From Diprion similis (taxonomy: Eukaryota > Arthropoda > Insecta > Hymenoptera > Diprionidae): a stretch of 64,000 nucleotides of DNA. The stretch covers positions 11,071,425 through 11,135,424 of the forward strand of contig NC_060108.1 of assembly GCF_021155765.1 (NCBI RefSeq), given 5' to 3'. Below are positions 1-12,900 of the stretch, piece by piece. The notes under the pieces are model-generated. The model ran no database searches, was not told the origin of the DNA, and saw only the letters and a program-made list of their open reading frames with translations. The position numbers and the translations under genes were made by a program. Each line of letters opens with the position of its first letter. Positions within the stretch are counted from its first letter, which is position 1.

Positions 1-159
1 AAAAATTCGAAGCGTTGAAAATTTTGTCCCCTTAATTCAACCAATGATTTTTCAGGTCATATATAATTGCCCGAAAACTTCAAGAGAAAACTGCAATTCA
101 TGGTTCCTTCAATTAATTACGATCAACTCCAGAACTTTTTACTTTTAGAAACTGATCGT

Positions 160-193
<34 letters not shown>

Positions 194-960
194 AGGTAGC
201 AATTCAATATTGCCATTTTTTGATCAGAATCAATATCAGTGCAACATTGAAAAATTGAATATTCAACGCTGTCAACGTGATGAAAGGAATTAGCGTTCCA
301 GTGAAGAAGAAAAAAGAAAACTCCAAATAAAGTTAACTGCCATAAAGTGAAATCGAACGAATCTACTAGATTTTTAATAATTTTGAAACGATTCGAAACT
401 AAGCGTTAATGTTTAACAATAACCTTTCTCTTGCAACTCTATAATTCTCTGCTTTTTTTTTTTTTTTTTTTTTTGTTTCCTTTTTACCCTGGAAGATTAG
501 GTTACAGAGAATCGTTCAATTGAACATCTGTCACGAAAATTGGACACCTACAATTCCATAAATCATAAATCGATAAACCAGGCGAGTGAGTCTCTCGCTC
601 CAGAAGAGCTGCTTTTTAAAATGATACCTCAGTCTGAAGCGTCTGATTAAATTCTAATTTCGTTCTCCAATTCCATTCACGTTTGGGAATAATGTTCGGT
701 GTTTTTACCCGCAATTAAGTTTTACCCTTTGATTAAATTTCTCCGCTACTCGCCAATTTTAGTGCAATTCGATTACACCGTATACACTTGGAGAATGAAC
801 TGGATGGAAGAAGCAGAAAAAAATTTGGCTTGATTCCGATTCCGACGATAAAGGTCGAAGAGTTACGATAGACGTTTCCCTTTCCGGCAACAAAGTACTT
901 CACCTCTAATAATCGGTAATACTGCTCGATATTTTCACGACGGACAGACAGTCAGTCGAC
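1..960. other. AT-rich intergenic DNA with poly-T tracts
   Basis: No gene is visible. The stretch is AT-rich and holds two long homopolymers, T30 at 163-192 and about T20 near 454-473. The short reading frames here run through the poly-T and are not credible. Confidence 0.6.
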
Positions 961-994
961 GGGTGTCAGAGGCTTAAGAGGGATTGTAATTTCC

Positions 995-1079
995 AGTTCT
1001 ATATATCGGCGTGTCTCGGTCTGCTGTAAAAGTGCGAACCACTGAAACGAGCCGGTGAATCAAGTTCAGCCTGAAAACG
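995..1079 (+). promoter_or_regulatory. Core promoter and 5' UTR exon of the 4.4 kb gene
   Basis: A TATA-like TATATAT lies at 1000-1006. About 75 bases downstream a strong splice donor, AACG|GTGAGT, ends a candidate non-coding first exon at 1079. The next good acceptor on this strand that opens a credible coding exon is TTTTGCAG at 4385-4392, nine bases before an ATG at 4402. I infer that this is the first exon of that gene. The transcription start is probably near 1030, but no clear initiator fixes it. Confidence 0.4.
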
Positions 1080-4000
1080 GTGAGTGCAATTTAAATAAGG
1101 ACTAGGAGAAAGTAAGCAGAGTGAAAAAAACCGTTAGACAAGGGCCAACGAAATTTGGCTCTCATGACTCAAGTGTCAAGAATTTCGCGAGGCTCTAGAA
1201 CAGTGCTTTTAATAATTGTGTCAATAATAGTAAGTAACAAGCGGGCTGGTTTACTATAGAAAATATTATTTGGTCCAATATTTGGGATTCCAAAATGAAG
1301 ATTAGGAACTTCAGCACCGAAGTAACTGATAGAAAACGGTAAAACCGGTAACTCGATTTAATTATTACGGATGATTTAAACGTTCTGTGAGTCTCCCATT
1401 TTTTTTCTTTTCCTATATCGTTTATTCACCACCTATTTTGCCACTTTGCTTCGAGGAAGTAAATTTTTTTCAAAACTATTACTATTACAACTTTATTTTG
1501 ATTCGGTTGAACGAACAGCATTTCAGCAATTTTTATACATAAAGTTTAAAAATCGAAAATCAACTTGAATTAGTGAATTTATTAACGATCTCAGAAATCT
1601 TCCAGTATTGAACAATTCTTTCAGTGCTAAAAATATCGCTACAATTTGATCTCTTCATAGCTGAATTTTCTAAAAATTCTTTAATATGTATGTTTTATAC
1701 TCAGCTTATCGGTAAATTAAATGAACAATCTGCGTAGAATCATATTAGAAGTGGATTATCCAAGAAATGAACGTCATCTTCGTATCGGTTCGTATAAGTA
1801 ATTTAATTCATTCACATTAAGTGTACACAAAAAAGCAGCCACCATACAGTTATTCATTTTGATAAACGATTCGCTTTGAAAGTTAAACAAATTTCACAAT
1901 TCAATAATGAAATAACTCTTAAATTGTCATATAAACTGAACTTTGGTTGAATTAATTTTCCTCTAATTAAACGCCAACAATTTCTACAACAAATTCCAGC
2001 TACCATTTTAAATTCAATAAATTGATATCACGGTCAGTGGAATCTTTGAATATTAAAAAAGATGCATCAATTAAGGGGCAATTTCGAATCCATTAACATT
2101 ATCAAATTATATTATACATATGTCCCAGCTATCTCAGAAGTTAATAGCCTTTTGGCACCGGGTCATCGTTCGCTGCAGGTTTGTTACAATGGAAATTCGG
2201 CTTCCCTGCTATTCTGAAATTTCAAAATATTCAAGATCGTTAATCACACGGCTATACAACGGCCACAAGTTGTGATTGTTTGAGGTAAATAAGCGCAAGG
2301 AGTTAACGTTACAGCCTGCGAAAGACAGCCGAGCTACAAATGTTGTTTCAACTTTGAATCGTGTACAAGTGATTAGTTCTATACGTCGTTCGAAATGTCT
2401 TGCAGGAAAATAAACCCGATCCCCCTGCTTTCTACGCACACATTGAACACACATCTGGACGCAAGTAAATACACGGACAAAAATCCGCAGCGTGTATACA
2501 TTCACGGTTGGACTTTTGTGTGAAACCTTTCTCATTATACAGATTACATGATATAGCCGGAAAAAGAAGAAATTCTTCTTTTTTTTTTTTTTTTTTTTGT
2601 CCATTAGTCAATTCAGAATTTCCATTCAAATGGGAATTCCAATTACAATCAAATATTCAGTAATGCTAACGCGATATAGATAAAAATGTCACTGAATGGT
2701 CTTCTGAATAAAGTGAAACCATTCTAAAGTAATATAAAACGATTCTAAGCAATCTCTAACTATTCTGAAGCTATTCAAAATAGAAGATCGATGTTCAACC
2801 TTTTTTTGATAATTTTATTATTTTTTTTTTTTTTTTTTTGTATTTTGAAAGACAGCTTCGTAGCGTAAAAATATAAGGACTGGATAATTACTCAATACAC
2901 GATTATCTAGTAATAAAATTTATCAATAGCAGCAATTTTTTATGAAGAAACTTTTTCCAGAATTTCTAACATGAAAGATTTGAGGAATAGGGTAACAAAA
3001 TAAAATAAAAATAAGAAATTATTTCGGTGCGAAACTCTTAAGAATGTTATAGCTATGCAGTGACTGTTATTTGGTATAAGGGAAACATTCTTCCCTCAGT
3101 AACATTAAATCGCAGTAAAAGTCGCATTAGCAGCTGATACTCAATCAAACTAACTTCCGTTTCTTCGTACAGTTTTTTTTTTTTTTTTTTTTTTTCTTTT
3201 TTCCTTTTTCTTTGCACGGACATTAACAGGCAGCCCGTTATTTTCAAGACGTAGAAACAGTGGCGCGTTTCATCGATTTCAGGCTTGTGTAACATTGTTG
3301 ACGTTAACGTCGACGGTGAGACGCGAGCACGCACGTTTTCACCTACGCCTAGAGCTCGTTGATACCAGTGAAATTAAGTCGTATAACAGAATTTACGACC
3401 GTTACTAATATCAGCGACCTTGATCTTCGTTTCTTTGACGGTATTACTGAATTTGAGTAAAAAACTAAGGGTACAAAAAGCTGCCTCAACTATCGTCGAC
3501 TCGGAACTATGCTAAAGAAATCTGTAATTTTAAAATTAGGACGCACCTAATTTTCGATTCCACGATAAAATACTGTGAATGAGTAATTGGAAATAAATAT
3601 TCAGATTTAAAAATAATTAATCAGACTCTGTATGATCAGATATGATGGGATATCGTTTAAGTTTAGTAAACTATATTAGTTTGTTTATAAGTCGGATATT
3701 GCAAAGCTTCGAAATGTTTTAATTTACGTGGAAAAATGTCACTGTACAATTACGATTAGGTATCATTTCATAAATAATCTTCTGCATGACCTGAACGCTG
3801 TATTTCAATATTAAAAATACTTCCGATTCATCGTCATTACAGTTGATGATTCATGGGGTAAAAAAATTTATCATCTTTTGACCGATTGTTTATTTGGATT
3901 AATTTCTTGATTGAATATGAATATCAGCCTTGTACAGACACTTTATTTTTATTTTGTCACGTTCCATCATAACCTTAGAAATGTTGCGACCAGGCTCTAT

Positions 4001-4392
4001 AAAATAGCTGTGATGCATAAATTATAACAATTAACGAATTTTATTGAACTGTGAACATTAATTAACATATGAAGTCACACTTTTATTTACGGATTTTATG
4101 CGTCGGGGCTTTTCGCACTTTTTTCGCATTCAATTCTCGACAAAAATATATATTTTCTATAATTTTAGGTATATTCGTTAACGACTAATGAAATTTCAAA
4201 GAGCAAAAAAAGTTTTTCCCATGTTATTGCCATAAAATAATTCGATCACATAGCGGACTATCTTAGAGTTTTTGTTAATAATTTGAAAGCTTTTAAACCC
4301 CTAGGAGCATAAAAATTGAAAAACAACCCTATCAGGACCACCCTGCTACCCATTAACGGAAGTTCTGAAATATTATTTCGTTTATTTTGCAG
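1080..4392 (+). other. Putative first intron of the 4.4 kb gene
   Basis: AT-rich DNA with poly-T runs near 2580-2598, 2820-2840 and 3173-3195. No coding exon was found. A short piece resembling one end of the 33 kb MITE (ATCAGGACCACCCTG, 4331-4345) sits near its 3' end. Confidence 0.4.
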
Positions 4393-4401
4393 AAGAACAT
4401 A

Positions 4402-7400
4402 ATGTCATCGTCATCGCGTGTCAAGTCAAAGAATGCCTTGAAATCGCCGAGAAAGACGGGAAATGAGGAAACTTCGGCAGCTCCTGGTGCAGTGGATGAC
4501 AAGAAGACCCAGAAGGACGTCAAGAAGGAGGGTGAAGCGAAGAAATTAAATTCCATCGACAACAACAACACACAGTGCGATGCTCGAGCAACCGAAGTCT
4601 CAAATGTGCAGGCAAAATTGTCGAAAAAGATGAATGACGTGTGTGGCGAACTTCAGAGGATAAAGATAGAGGATGGAGGAGAGCCCCAACCGATGAAAGA
4701 AGCAACGGAAAAAAAATCAGACGTGGAAGAAACGACTCAAAAAAATGTTGACGCTGCTTGTAAGAGAGAAGAGTCGAATCTCGATGAAAACGAGAATCAA
4801 AATGCAGATAAAAATGGGTTGAAGATGAAGACTGTTGATAATGGATCATGGAGATTGGAATGGAGATTTGCTCTTCTACAGAAAATGCAGAATTTTTATT
4901 CTCCCTCGAACTTGACAGTCTTCATCTTGATCCCATCTTACTCTGCGCCTTGAATCTCGTTCTCATCAAGTTCCGATTCTTTTCTCTATTACAGATCAAG
5001 TCAAGACGAAGGAACAGAAGAAAAAAGAACGAGAGACTGAACGACTTGCAAAAGCGATGACAAAATTCAGCAAAAAATTCGTGTCGGCAGCCAAAGATTT
5101 AGGAATCATTGAACGTAAGTCGTTTTACTTGGGAAAATGAATTTCTTTTTTTTTCGTCGAGAATTGAAAAACTGAGAAGTTACAGTGTCGGCTGGATTAC
5201 TGTCAAATCTGGTGTTCTTTCAAGTTCTGATGAAAATTCCTGTGTAATCCATAGTTTCGCAAAATCATGTCACGTCTACTAAAATTCGTTAAAACCACAT
5301 GAAGCCCCGTGAAATTTTTTAATTATCACGATTCGTGAATTTGCAGTCCTGTAAAATCTCTTGAAATCTATTTCAGTTCTCTGAAATCCCTTGAAGCCTG
5401 ATGAAATCTTTTGGAATAGCGTGAATTCTTTAAAGTTTGAAAAAAACTTTAAAAACCTATGATATCCAGTTTTAAATTTCATCCAATCTAACAAGATTTC
5501 ATAGAATCCGTTAAAGTGTTTGAAGTCTCATGAAATTCTACTATTTTAGTACGTGAGTTCCATGAAGTTTTGTTATAAAGTAATCAACCACTTTAACGTA
5601 AGATATTTGAAAAAAAAAAAATTTAATTTAAATACAAATGGAATGGAATAGCTGTGCTGAACAGTTCAAGTGTAAAATCGATTTTTAATTTTCAACTTGA
5701 TCTTCGTGCTTCGTTATTTGCTTAAAAAATTGACATCATAATATGCAGTCTGCGAGGAATATTCAATCCTTTTTCATTCATGGCGCGTTCGATGAAAACG
5801 GTTGTTCAATTTAACGATTAATTGCCACTCGGAATAGAAAACGAACGATGGAGAAAAACGAGTGCACTTGAAAGCTCCGCAGTCTGCTGTCACGAATTCT
5901 AACAATTTAATTACTCCCAGCTCAGCCTCAGACATGTAACTGATTAAAGCAACTCTTCGTTTTGTTACGAACCTGACAATGAGTATTGAGGTGGAGGGAT
6001 TTGGATTCGTTAACGAATGACGGGTGAAATTTAACGGCTAATTGACGCTCGTGAAATATTGCAATATATAATGTAGTTTTGTGGGATATGAGTATTGCAT
6101 GAAAAATAACACTAAAAATGAGTAAAGTAGTACAAATTTTCAAGAGACTTGCAGGACATTGAAGTATGCAGTTGCAAAGTTATGCAAATTTTTTTTTAAT
6201 ATCATCTGTACATTTTTGCAAAGATCCACTATAGAAACCCATTTATTAATCTGTAAAACAATAAGCATTCTAGCAAGAACTGAATCTTTGTGAATCCAGG
6301 CAGCTTTGAGGGGAATTTCCGAAACGAAAAGCGCTTTGAAGTTACATAGAATCAAGTGTTTAGAACAATGAATATTGTGTAGGTTATGAAATGACGTCAT
6401 TTTTTGTCGAATTCGTAGAAAACTATTAAAAAATGCTGCGAAGTGATGTTGTAGTTCTAAAAACAGTGCAGTTTGCGTTGAAACATTTTATCTTTCTCCC
6501 AATACTCACGATGCGATCATCCTTAAGGAATCTGTCTGAACTAATTTTTTTACCGAATCTTTGTGTATCCGGTTACTTTTAAATATTAATTCCATGTATA
6601 AACTACAGTAAAATTTAGCCAAAATTAATTCAAAAGTGTTCTTAGATATTCATGAAGTGCATTTCGTCGGGTTAGTGGAATAAAGAGACACGTCGTTTCC
6701 ATTTTCGAAAAAGTGACACGTCGGTTTTGAGCTACGAAAAAGTGGCACCTCGGGGCTGAAGTGAAAAACAGGACAACTCGCTTTTAAAGTTGAAGAAGGG
6801 AACATATAATAAATTAATTTTGATTTTGAATTATAATTTCTTTGTTTGCTTAATTGTTTTTTGAAGTGGAGAATTTTTAATTTTTAAAAATGACAATGCA
6901 GGTACATTATCAAGTGCGATAAGAGTTGCAAAAAAAGAATGCCATAGCGATGCGGCTTGTAAACGTACCATTAAAAATTAAAAATTTTCCACTTTCAAAA
7001 ACAATTCAGCAAACAAAAAAATTATAATTTGAAATGAAAAATGAATTTATTAGAAAAATCTAAAACGTGTCCCGTTATTGAAACTCAAAACGACGTCTCT
7101 CCTTTTTCAACTTTAAAATCGAGCTGTCCTGTTTTTGACTTCAAAACCGAGGTGGTTCGTTTTTCAAGCTCAAAACTACGTGACTCTTTTTACAAGCCTA
7201 AAGCGACGTGTCACGTTTTATACTGTTAAAAGCGAGTTTATTCCACTAACCCGACGATTTAAAATCCTCGAACAATGTAATCAAGTTTCTCAAAACCATA
7301 TATAACCATCACAAGCTCTTCGCAAGAAGCCTTAAAAAATATTTCTACAATTCATTAAATATTTTCAGCGTCTGCTGAAATATTTCATAAAATTTACGAA

Positions 7401-7893
7401 ATGTATGTGAAAATACATAAATTTATGATATCTCTAAGATTCTAAAATTTTTCTATACGAAACTGTGACGTTTATTGTTCGAAAAAAACATGAAACTGGT
7501 CGTGTTTCCCTTTATTTTCATACTTCAATTTGGTGCGAAACAGGTTCACTGCAATACGACACGAGTTTCTACATAGATAATGCAAAACTTATTGTGAACA
7601 TCGCAGAATCCAAACTAATTACCACGACAGCAAAAAACGATAACTTTTCACCGCCAATTTCAGAGAACCAGGACTACAGTTCAGATTCGGATATCTCGTT
7701 GCTCTTGACGGATTCCTCATTGTGTTCATCAAGCTGCACCTGTTCAGAGTGCTGCACAACCGATTCCTCGACGTGCAGCTGCTCGGATTGCTGCTCCGAC
7801 GGAAGAAGCAGCTCAACTTCATATTCCGCAGGTTCGTCGACTACGGATTCGTCGTCAGAATCGAGCAGCGAAAGCTCGCCGTCCTCTCCGTAA
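4402..7893 (+). CDS. Unrecognised protein, basic N-terminus and Cys/Ser-rich C-terminus
   Basis: Three coding exons join with matching phases: 4402-4759 (donor GTAAGA, phase 1), 4995-5114 (acceptor TATTACAG, donor GTAAGT, phase 1) and 7664-7893 (acceptor AATTTCAG, stop TAA). They encode 235 residues. Residues 1-119 are Lys/Glu-rich and look disordered. Residues 121-159 hold a charged helix, KEQKKKERETERLAKAM, followed by FSKKFVSAAKDLGIIE. The last 75 residues are an acidic Ser/Cys stretch containing CTCSECC and CSCSDCC, which could bind metal or form disulfides; there is no signal peptide. A MITE sits in the second intron at 6665-7256. AATAAA lies near 8342. The family is not recognised. The phase agreement of all three exons is the main reason to believe the model; a reading through the first donor to 4953 would give an intron-retention variant. 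Confidence 0.6.
5220..5560. repeat. Degenerate short-period repeat in an intron
   Basis: Variants of TTGAAATC, TGAAATCCC and TGAAGCC recur roughly every 10-25 bases across about 340 bp, so that one minus-strand frame shows repeated Phe-Lys-x-Phe units. The repeat is too diverged to give a clean unit. The rest of the intron, 5561-6664, is AT-rich without further features apart from a perfect TGACGTCA at 6392-6399. Confidence 0.5.
6665..7256. mobile_element. Foldback-like MITE with tandem-repeat arms, 592 bp
   Basis: The left end CGTCGGGTTAGTGGAATAAA is the reverse complement of the right end, which finishes CCACTAACCCGACG. Both ends are flanked by ATTT (6661-6664 and 7257-7260), a candidate 4-bp target duplication. 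The right arm is built of about six tandem units of 28-29 bp starting near 7067, each with a core like CGTGTC-C-TTTTT and ending AAAA-CGA; the left arm carries fewer, reverse-complement copies. The AT-rich centre is also self-complementary (6820-6895 against 6965-7040). No transposase is encoded. Terminal arms of short tandem repeats recall Drosophila Foldback elements, but relatedness is not shown. Confidence 0.8.
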
Positions 7894-8340
7894 TCCGATG
7901 ATCGTATCGAGTTAAATTCTCAAATTGTTCTCTACAAATTCGGCATTGAATGTCGATTTTGCCCTGATTTCGAGAGCACTTAATGAGAATTTTGAATTTT
8001 TGAATTTTTTGATGTTTCGATAATTGAAAATTTGTCATAGTACCAATTTTATGATGGTCATTGATCAGTGTATTTATTATAATCATCTAATTTCCATTCC
8101 CTGTGATTGTTGAAGAAAAGAAATTTGAATGGAAAATATGTAATCGAATTAATACAACTTATTGGTGATATTTCACCCTGTTAAAATGTAATCGAACTTC
8201 ATATATTTGTAAGGATTTTTGTATCGAATGAAATGTGATCTATTTCGTGTTATAATGTGTGATCTAACGATCGATTATTAAGCTTGTTTAATTGTCTGCT
8301 GTAAATCATAGTATATTATTATTTATTAATCAGAGGTAAT

Positions 8341-8365
8341 GAATAAACTTTGTTTTTAACTATTC
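8341..8365 (+). terminator. Poly(A) signal of the 4.4 kb gene
   Basis: GAATAAAC near 8341-8348 lies about 450 bases after the stop codon at 7891-7893, in a UTR-like AT-rich stretch. It is the first full AATAAA found downstream on this strand. Confidence 0.5.
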
Positions 8366-9800
8366 GACGTAGAAATGATGTCAGGTTTCACGCAACCAGT
8401 GAAATTGAATTCCAGTAATCACGTTTGTGTGTAATTCAGACGGTAGAGGAAAAAACGTGACACATTATTCATGTCGTACATAGAATTTTCAGAATCCGTA
8501 GCGCGAAGCCAATATGCTGGGAATCAGATGTAACACCTAGTGCCGAGAACATACGTGGCCAAAACTGAGCGAAATTTAATATCACTGTGCAAAATTGTTT
8601 ATCTTTATCGATTTAAATGTTAAAACTCAATTTTCTCATGCAGTATACAAAAAAAAAAATCTTGTTACCGTAATCTGGGGGAGAATCCGTTATACCAACT
8701 TTGAAAAACCTTCTTAATTCAGAAAAATCTCAGCTAACGCAATGGAAATTGTAATTCAAGCGGTTTATCCTATTCCATAAATAGATGGTAGGTGAGCTTC
8801 GCACCTATAGATATACCCTCAGTTACTGATCGCCCACGCCGTCACGAGAATTCCAATTCTGTCCTTCCACCCACTTCCGATTCCCCTCGCTTTCTTTTTC
8901 TCTTTCTCTTTCTGCTTCTGCTTCTCCCATCCATTTCTCAATTTGGGACTCTTACATCAATCATTGGGTATATCTCTTTGAGCTATTAGCTCTGTATACG
9001 CGTTATGGTGTGTGGTACCTGCACAAACGCGCTCGTCAAGAGGACCAAGAGACTACATTACCTGTAATTGCCTCTGAAATTGCTGGCTTTCATTCATCCG
9101 TTAGTTAATCTCATCTCAGGAACCATCGAGGTCGAGTTTTAACGATCGATACAGCCTGTCTGGCACATGCCACTTTGGATCTATAGTTTATTTATTTTAC
9201 GATAATCCACTCGGTACAGTCGATGAAGATTTTTTAGGAATACTCTTTCTCTTTCTTTTCAATTCACTTTTCGTCTAGCATTACAAAAGCAACGTCGTCG
9301 CTCCAATCCTGCGAACGACATGTGCAAACTTATTTCGAGGGTGCGAAGCGTTCCACGTCAGGAACATGAGAACTGTGGCGTAAAAAGGGAGCAAAAATCA
9401 TTCACCGAAACGGTATTGCTCGTACAATAATAAAACGAAAATGAGAAAATGGCGAGTCTCGTGCAGCAAAAGAGGAAAAGAAAAATTGAACGCCTTCCAG
9501 AAATTACGCGCTTCTTCATTTGCACGTATAATTTCGTTTCCTTTTTCTCTATTCTCTCGCATCTGCTGCACAAGGACCAAGCAGCGAGTGCATCGTCGTA
9601 AATTATGGCCAAACATTCGGTTTCGCACATGTGTTTGTATTTCCGATGACTCGCGTTCGGGGTTAACGAGCGTCTTAGAGATGCTGATGCGAGTTAGAAG
9701 AAAGAAATTTGCGATTTTCGCGATCTAAGCTGGAGGCGAGAGCAACGCGAGTGAGAAAAACGGAGGCGAGGTTGGTCGTGAAATCGGGTCCGGAAAATTT
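8366..9800. other. Intergenic DNA, rising GC content toward 9.3-9.8 kb
   Basis: No gene was recognised. A pyrimidine-rich tract lies near 8885-8930. From about 9300 the sequence becomes CpG-richer and leads into the promoter described next. Open frames at 9.4-9.7 kb on both strands reflect this base composition and show no known domain. Confidence 0.4.
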
Positions 9801-9852
9801 TCCGCAATATCGGACGAATGTACGTCTGCGCGTCACGCCGTCGGTTCAGGTC

Positions 9853-9943
9853 TATATAAACGACGTCGAGCGTCGCGACGCCGTCAGACGTTGGGAACCG
9901 CGCACCAATGAAAACGTGATGCCGAAGCTCCGTTGGCAGGCAG
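9853..9943 (+). promoter_or_regulatory. TATA/initiator promoter and leader exon, probably of meng-po
   Basis: TATATAAA at 9853-9860 is followed about 31 bases later by TCAGAC (9884-9889), close to the arthropod initiator TCAGT. A splice donor, GCAG|GTAAAC, ends the exon at 9943. A second possible exon with an acceptor at 10193-10194 (or 10198-10199) ends at 10237 before GTGAGT. If the later acceptor is used, an ATG at 9919 stays open through both exons and joins in phase to the kinase exon at 15530, which would add about 21 residues at the N-terminus. Assignment to the kinase 5.6 kb downstream is inferred from strand and the lack of another gene. Confidence 0.45.
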
Positions 9944-12900
9944 GTAAACACAGTGACGAAATGATTTTTTGAGTGGCAGTTTTACTCTCAACAATCGCGT
10001 CTAATGACACAACTACATTATCACCTAAACGAGCAATAATTCAAACAATAATCAACAAACAATCCACGCGTTACATGTGATTTAACATTATCCGCAAAAC
10101 TGATTTTCCCGGGGCCGGTTGTGATTGCCGAGGAAACGAGGCGATTTTACTCGAACCTGTGTCGACAATGTAAATCAATTGTTTCTAATATCAGTGCAGT
10201 TTCTTGGAATACCCCGTCGACAAGAGGCTATTCAAAGGTGAGTTCGAAACTTCAAAACTTACGTTATTATTATCGTGAATTGGGATTGTAACTTTCGAAA
10301 AACAAGAGATTTTATCTCGTCACGAAAAATTCTAAACTTTGGTAAAACGTTACGAAGTTCCTTTTTCCGCTGTCCGGAAGAAGTCTCTGACAAAAAAGTT
10401 ATTCGCGAATCTTGAGTCGGTGTAATTTTTTTACTCCAACCCCTGTTTTTTCTCTCCATACTTTGATTGATCAGCTTTTGTGGGAAATAAATAGTTTCTC
10501 TTTCACACGATTTCCCAAAGCAAGCTTGTATATTGACATGTAGGCATTCCATTTTCATGAGGCTGTAGTTTGTAACGTTGTTGTAATGATGAATCTATAG
10601 AAAAAAAGTCGTTACTTTGCAGCTTTAGGATTACTTAAAATTTAGCAAACCGTGAAAACAGCATCAAGAAAGTTTGATTTTGTGAATTCAAGTTCTTCAG
10701 GTATTCTAAAGGTGCATAATAGTAACTTGAATTCCTCGTCCATTCTCGATGCCAATCATACTATGATGAAATTTCTCTCACCATCTTGAATGGACCGTAA
10801 AAGCTGGTCAATTTCCGAGTGACTGCAATAAAGATTGAGCGTTGGCGTAGATTGAATAGCCTGAACGCGGGTAATCTGCAAGTGGCATCAGGTGACTTTT
10901 ACAAGTTGCAGAAATTTCACTCGAAGGTATCTCGATTCGGTAATACAGTCCGGTAATCAGGTTATACTGGCGTCGGACTGTTGTTATAAATAGAAATTGA
11001 ACATCCAGGAATCGACCAATCCGGTCCTGGGTCAGACGAGGAGAGTCATAACTGTCGAGCCATTGACATTATGGGAGGTCGTTGAGGAGCTGGTCGAATA
11101 AATGGATGAAAATCTATCATCTAGTCGTGAACCGTCCGACGTTATTGATGGTCGCGTTGGGGTTTCCTCGAAATTCCAGCTGAGTAAGACTCCGGCTCTC
11201 GCATCGTTCATGTCACTCAAAATTGAAACACAAAATAGGGTTCTTCAAAATTTCTTTCACCTCACTCACTATTGTGCAAAGTCTGGGAGGTTGGCACTCG
11301 AGCCAGGCAACCATCCGGATATTTCCTATCGACCACGCCCGTGCAAAGGTCTCGAGTTTGAACTGTAAAACTTGCAGGGAGGTTGGAAGTGCTGGTATAA
11401 ACCAGGCGAGGTGGTTGGGAGGGTGGAAAAGTGTAAGGGTGCATGCTGGCTGAAGTCCAGCTCGACAAACGAGAGCCAGCCGAGTTAAAGTAGCATCGAT
11501 CGCCTCTCGGATGAGCTAAGGGTACTTTTTTCGACTTTAGGTGCCACCTGACGTCGCCAAAAACTTACCTCTCAGTGTTCTTTTTTCATTTCTTGATATC
11601 GTTACATTTCTCACTCGTGCGGAAAAGGCACCGTTTTCAAAAAGCTGTTCAACACCCTGTCAATTGAATCAGTCCAATGATGCAATCGTCGAGAATAAGC
11701 TTCATTCTTAATTTTTGAACAGACTTGATGGATTAGTCGTGGATTAAGTTACCTCATGATTAACTGAACCCTTTAAATATCACTGCGGCTGATATTGACG
11801 GACAAGTGTTATTAGCTCTGATTTTAATTTAGTATAATCTCTGACAAATTAATTGGGAACACAGAGATTTTCTCATTAAAAAAGTGAGCACATCCGATTA
11901 CTCAACTCTTATTGGGATTAAGGCTGCGACGGTAGGCGATTAATGAATCAAAAGTAGCTTAATCAAGTACGGTTGCTATATTGGATCGAACGCCAGCTGT
12001 TTTACGTCTGAGAAAACATTTACGGGGAAATAGTGTCGATCCAATATGGTATTGAAAATTCAAACAATTCCGAATTGTTCGGGCAACGTGATTAATTGAT
12101 ACTTTATTAATTCATGGTTAATATTCAGCGTAGCGAAGAGATGATGAATTCCCGATAGCAAGAACGGCTTGAATCCCAGCAGAGGTTGAATTTTCTTATT
12201 ATTGCGATTAAGGATTGATTCAGTTTGTTTAATCATCAATCATCCGCCAATAGCTGTATAAAACGAATATTAACCGTACGTCGTGAAACTTTTCCAAAGC
12301 TAATTGTATTATCTTTATTGAACTCACTTTCCAGTCTACTTGAAAATACATTATAACAGTTTCATTACGTCACTGACAATCGATCATAGATTAAAAATGT
12401 GAAAACCATAACCGAAGTTCAGTTGCATGTTCAAAAATCCAGTGTAAAAGTTTCTCAGGTCAGCATTACAGCTTTCGAACTTCCCTACCTGAAATCGTAT
12501 AGCAGGCTTGGAAGGTTTCGATCAAATCCATCAATTCCAATCAAATCCAGAATAATGCGTCTCTTATAGTTTCTTTCTAGGATACAAATAAATTGCTTCA
12601 TATTTTGGGAAATAATAATGTTAGCGGTCGTGCATTGGGACGAAAATGTTTGAAAAATTTATGTGAAAACAAAGGAAAAATAAGGCCCAGACGTCAGTGG
12701 TTTACCATAACAATTTGCTTACTTCGATCTCCCCTTATGAAGGTTTCAAGTTGTTTTGCATTTGCTTTTTCTTCCTGTTTTTTTTTTTTTCATTTTCTTT
12801 TTTTTTTTACCAAATGGCATGAGTAACGTCAAATGTTAAAGTAATATTGATAGGTCAGAAAAGCAAGGAAAAAAGTGTCAATGTATTCGATCTATATATG

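Noticed and set aside
67-258. Open frame with a run of phenylalanines
   Set aside because: It is translation of the T30 homopolymer; the same applies to Lys/Phe-rich frames at 2209-2629 and 3053-3334.
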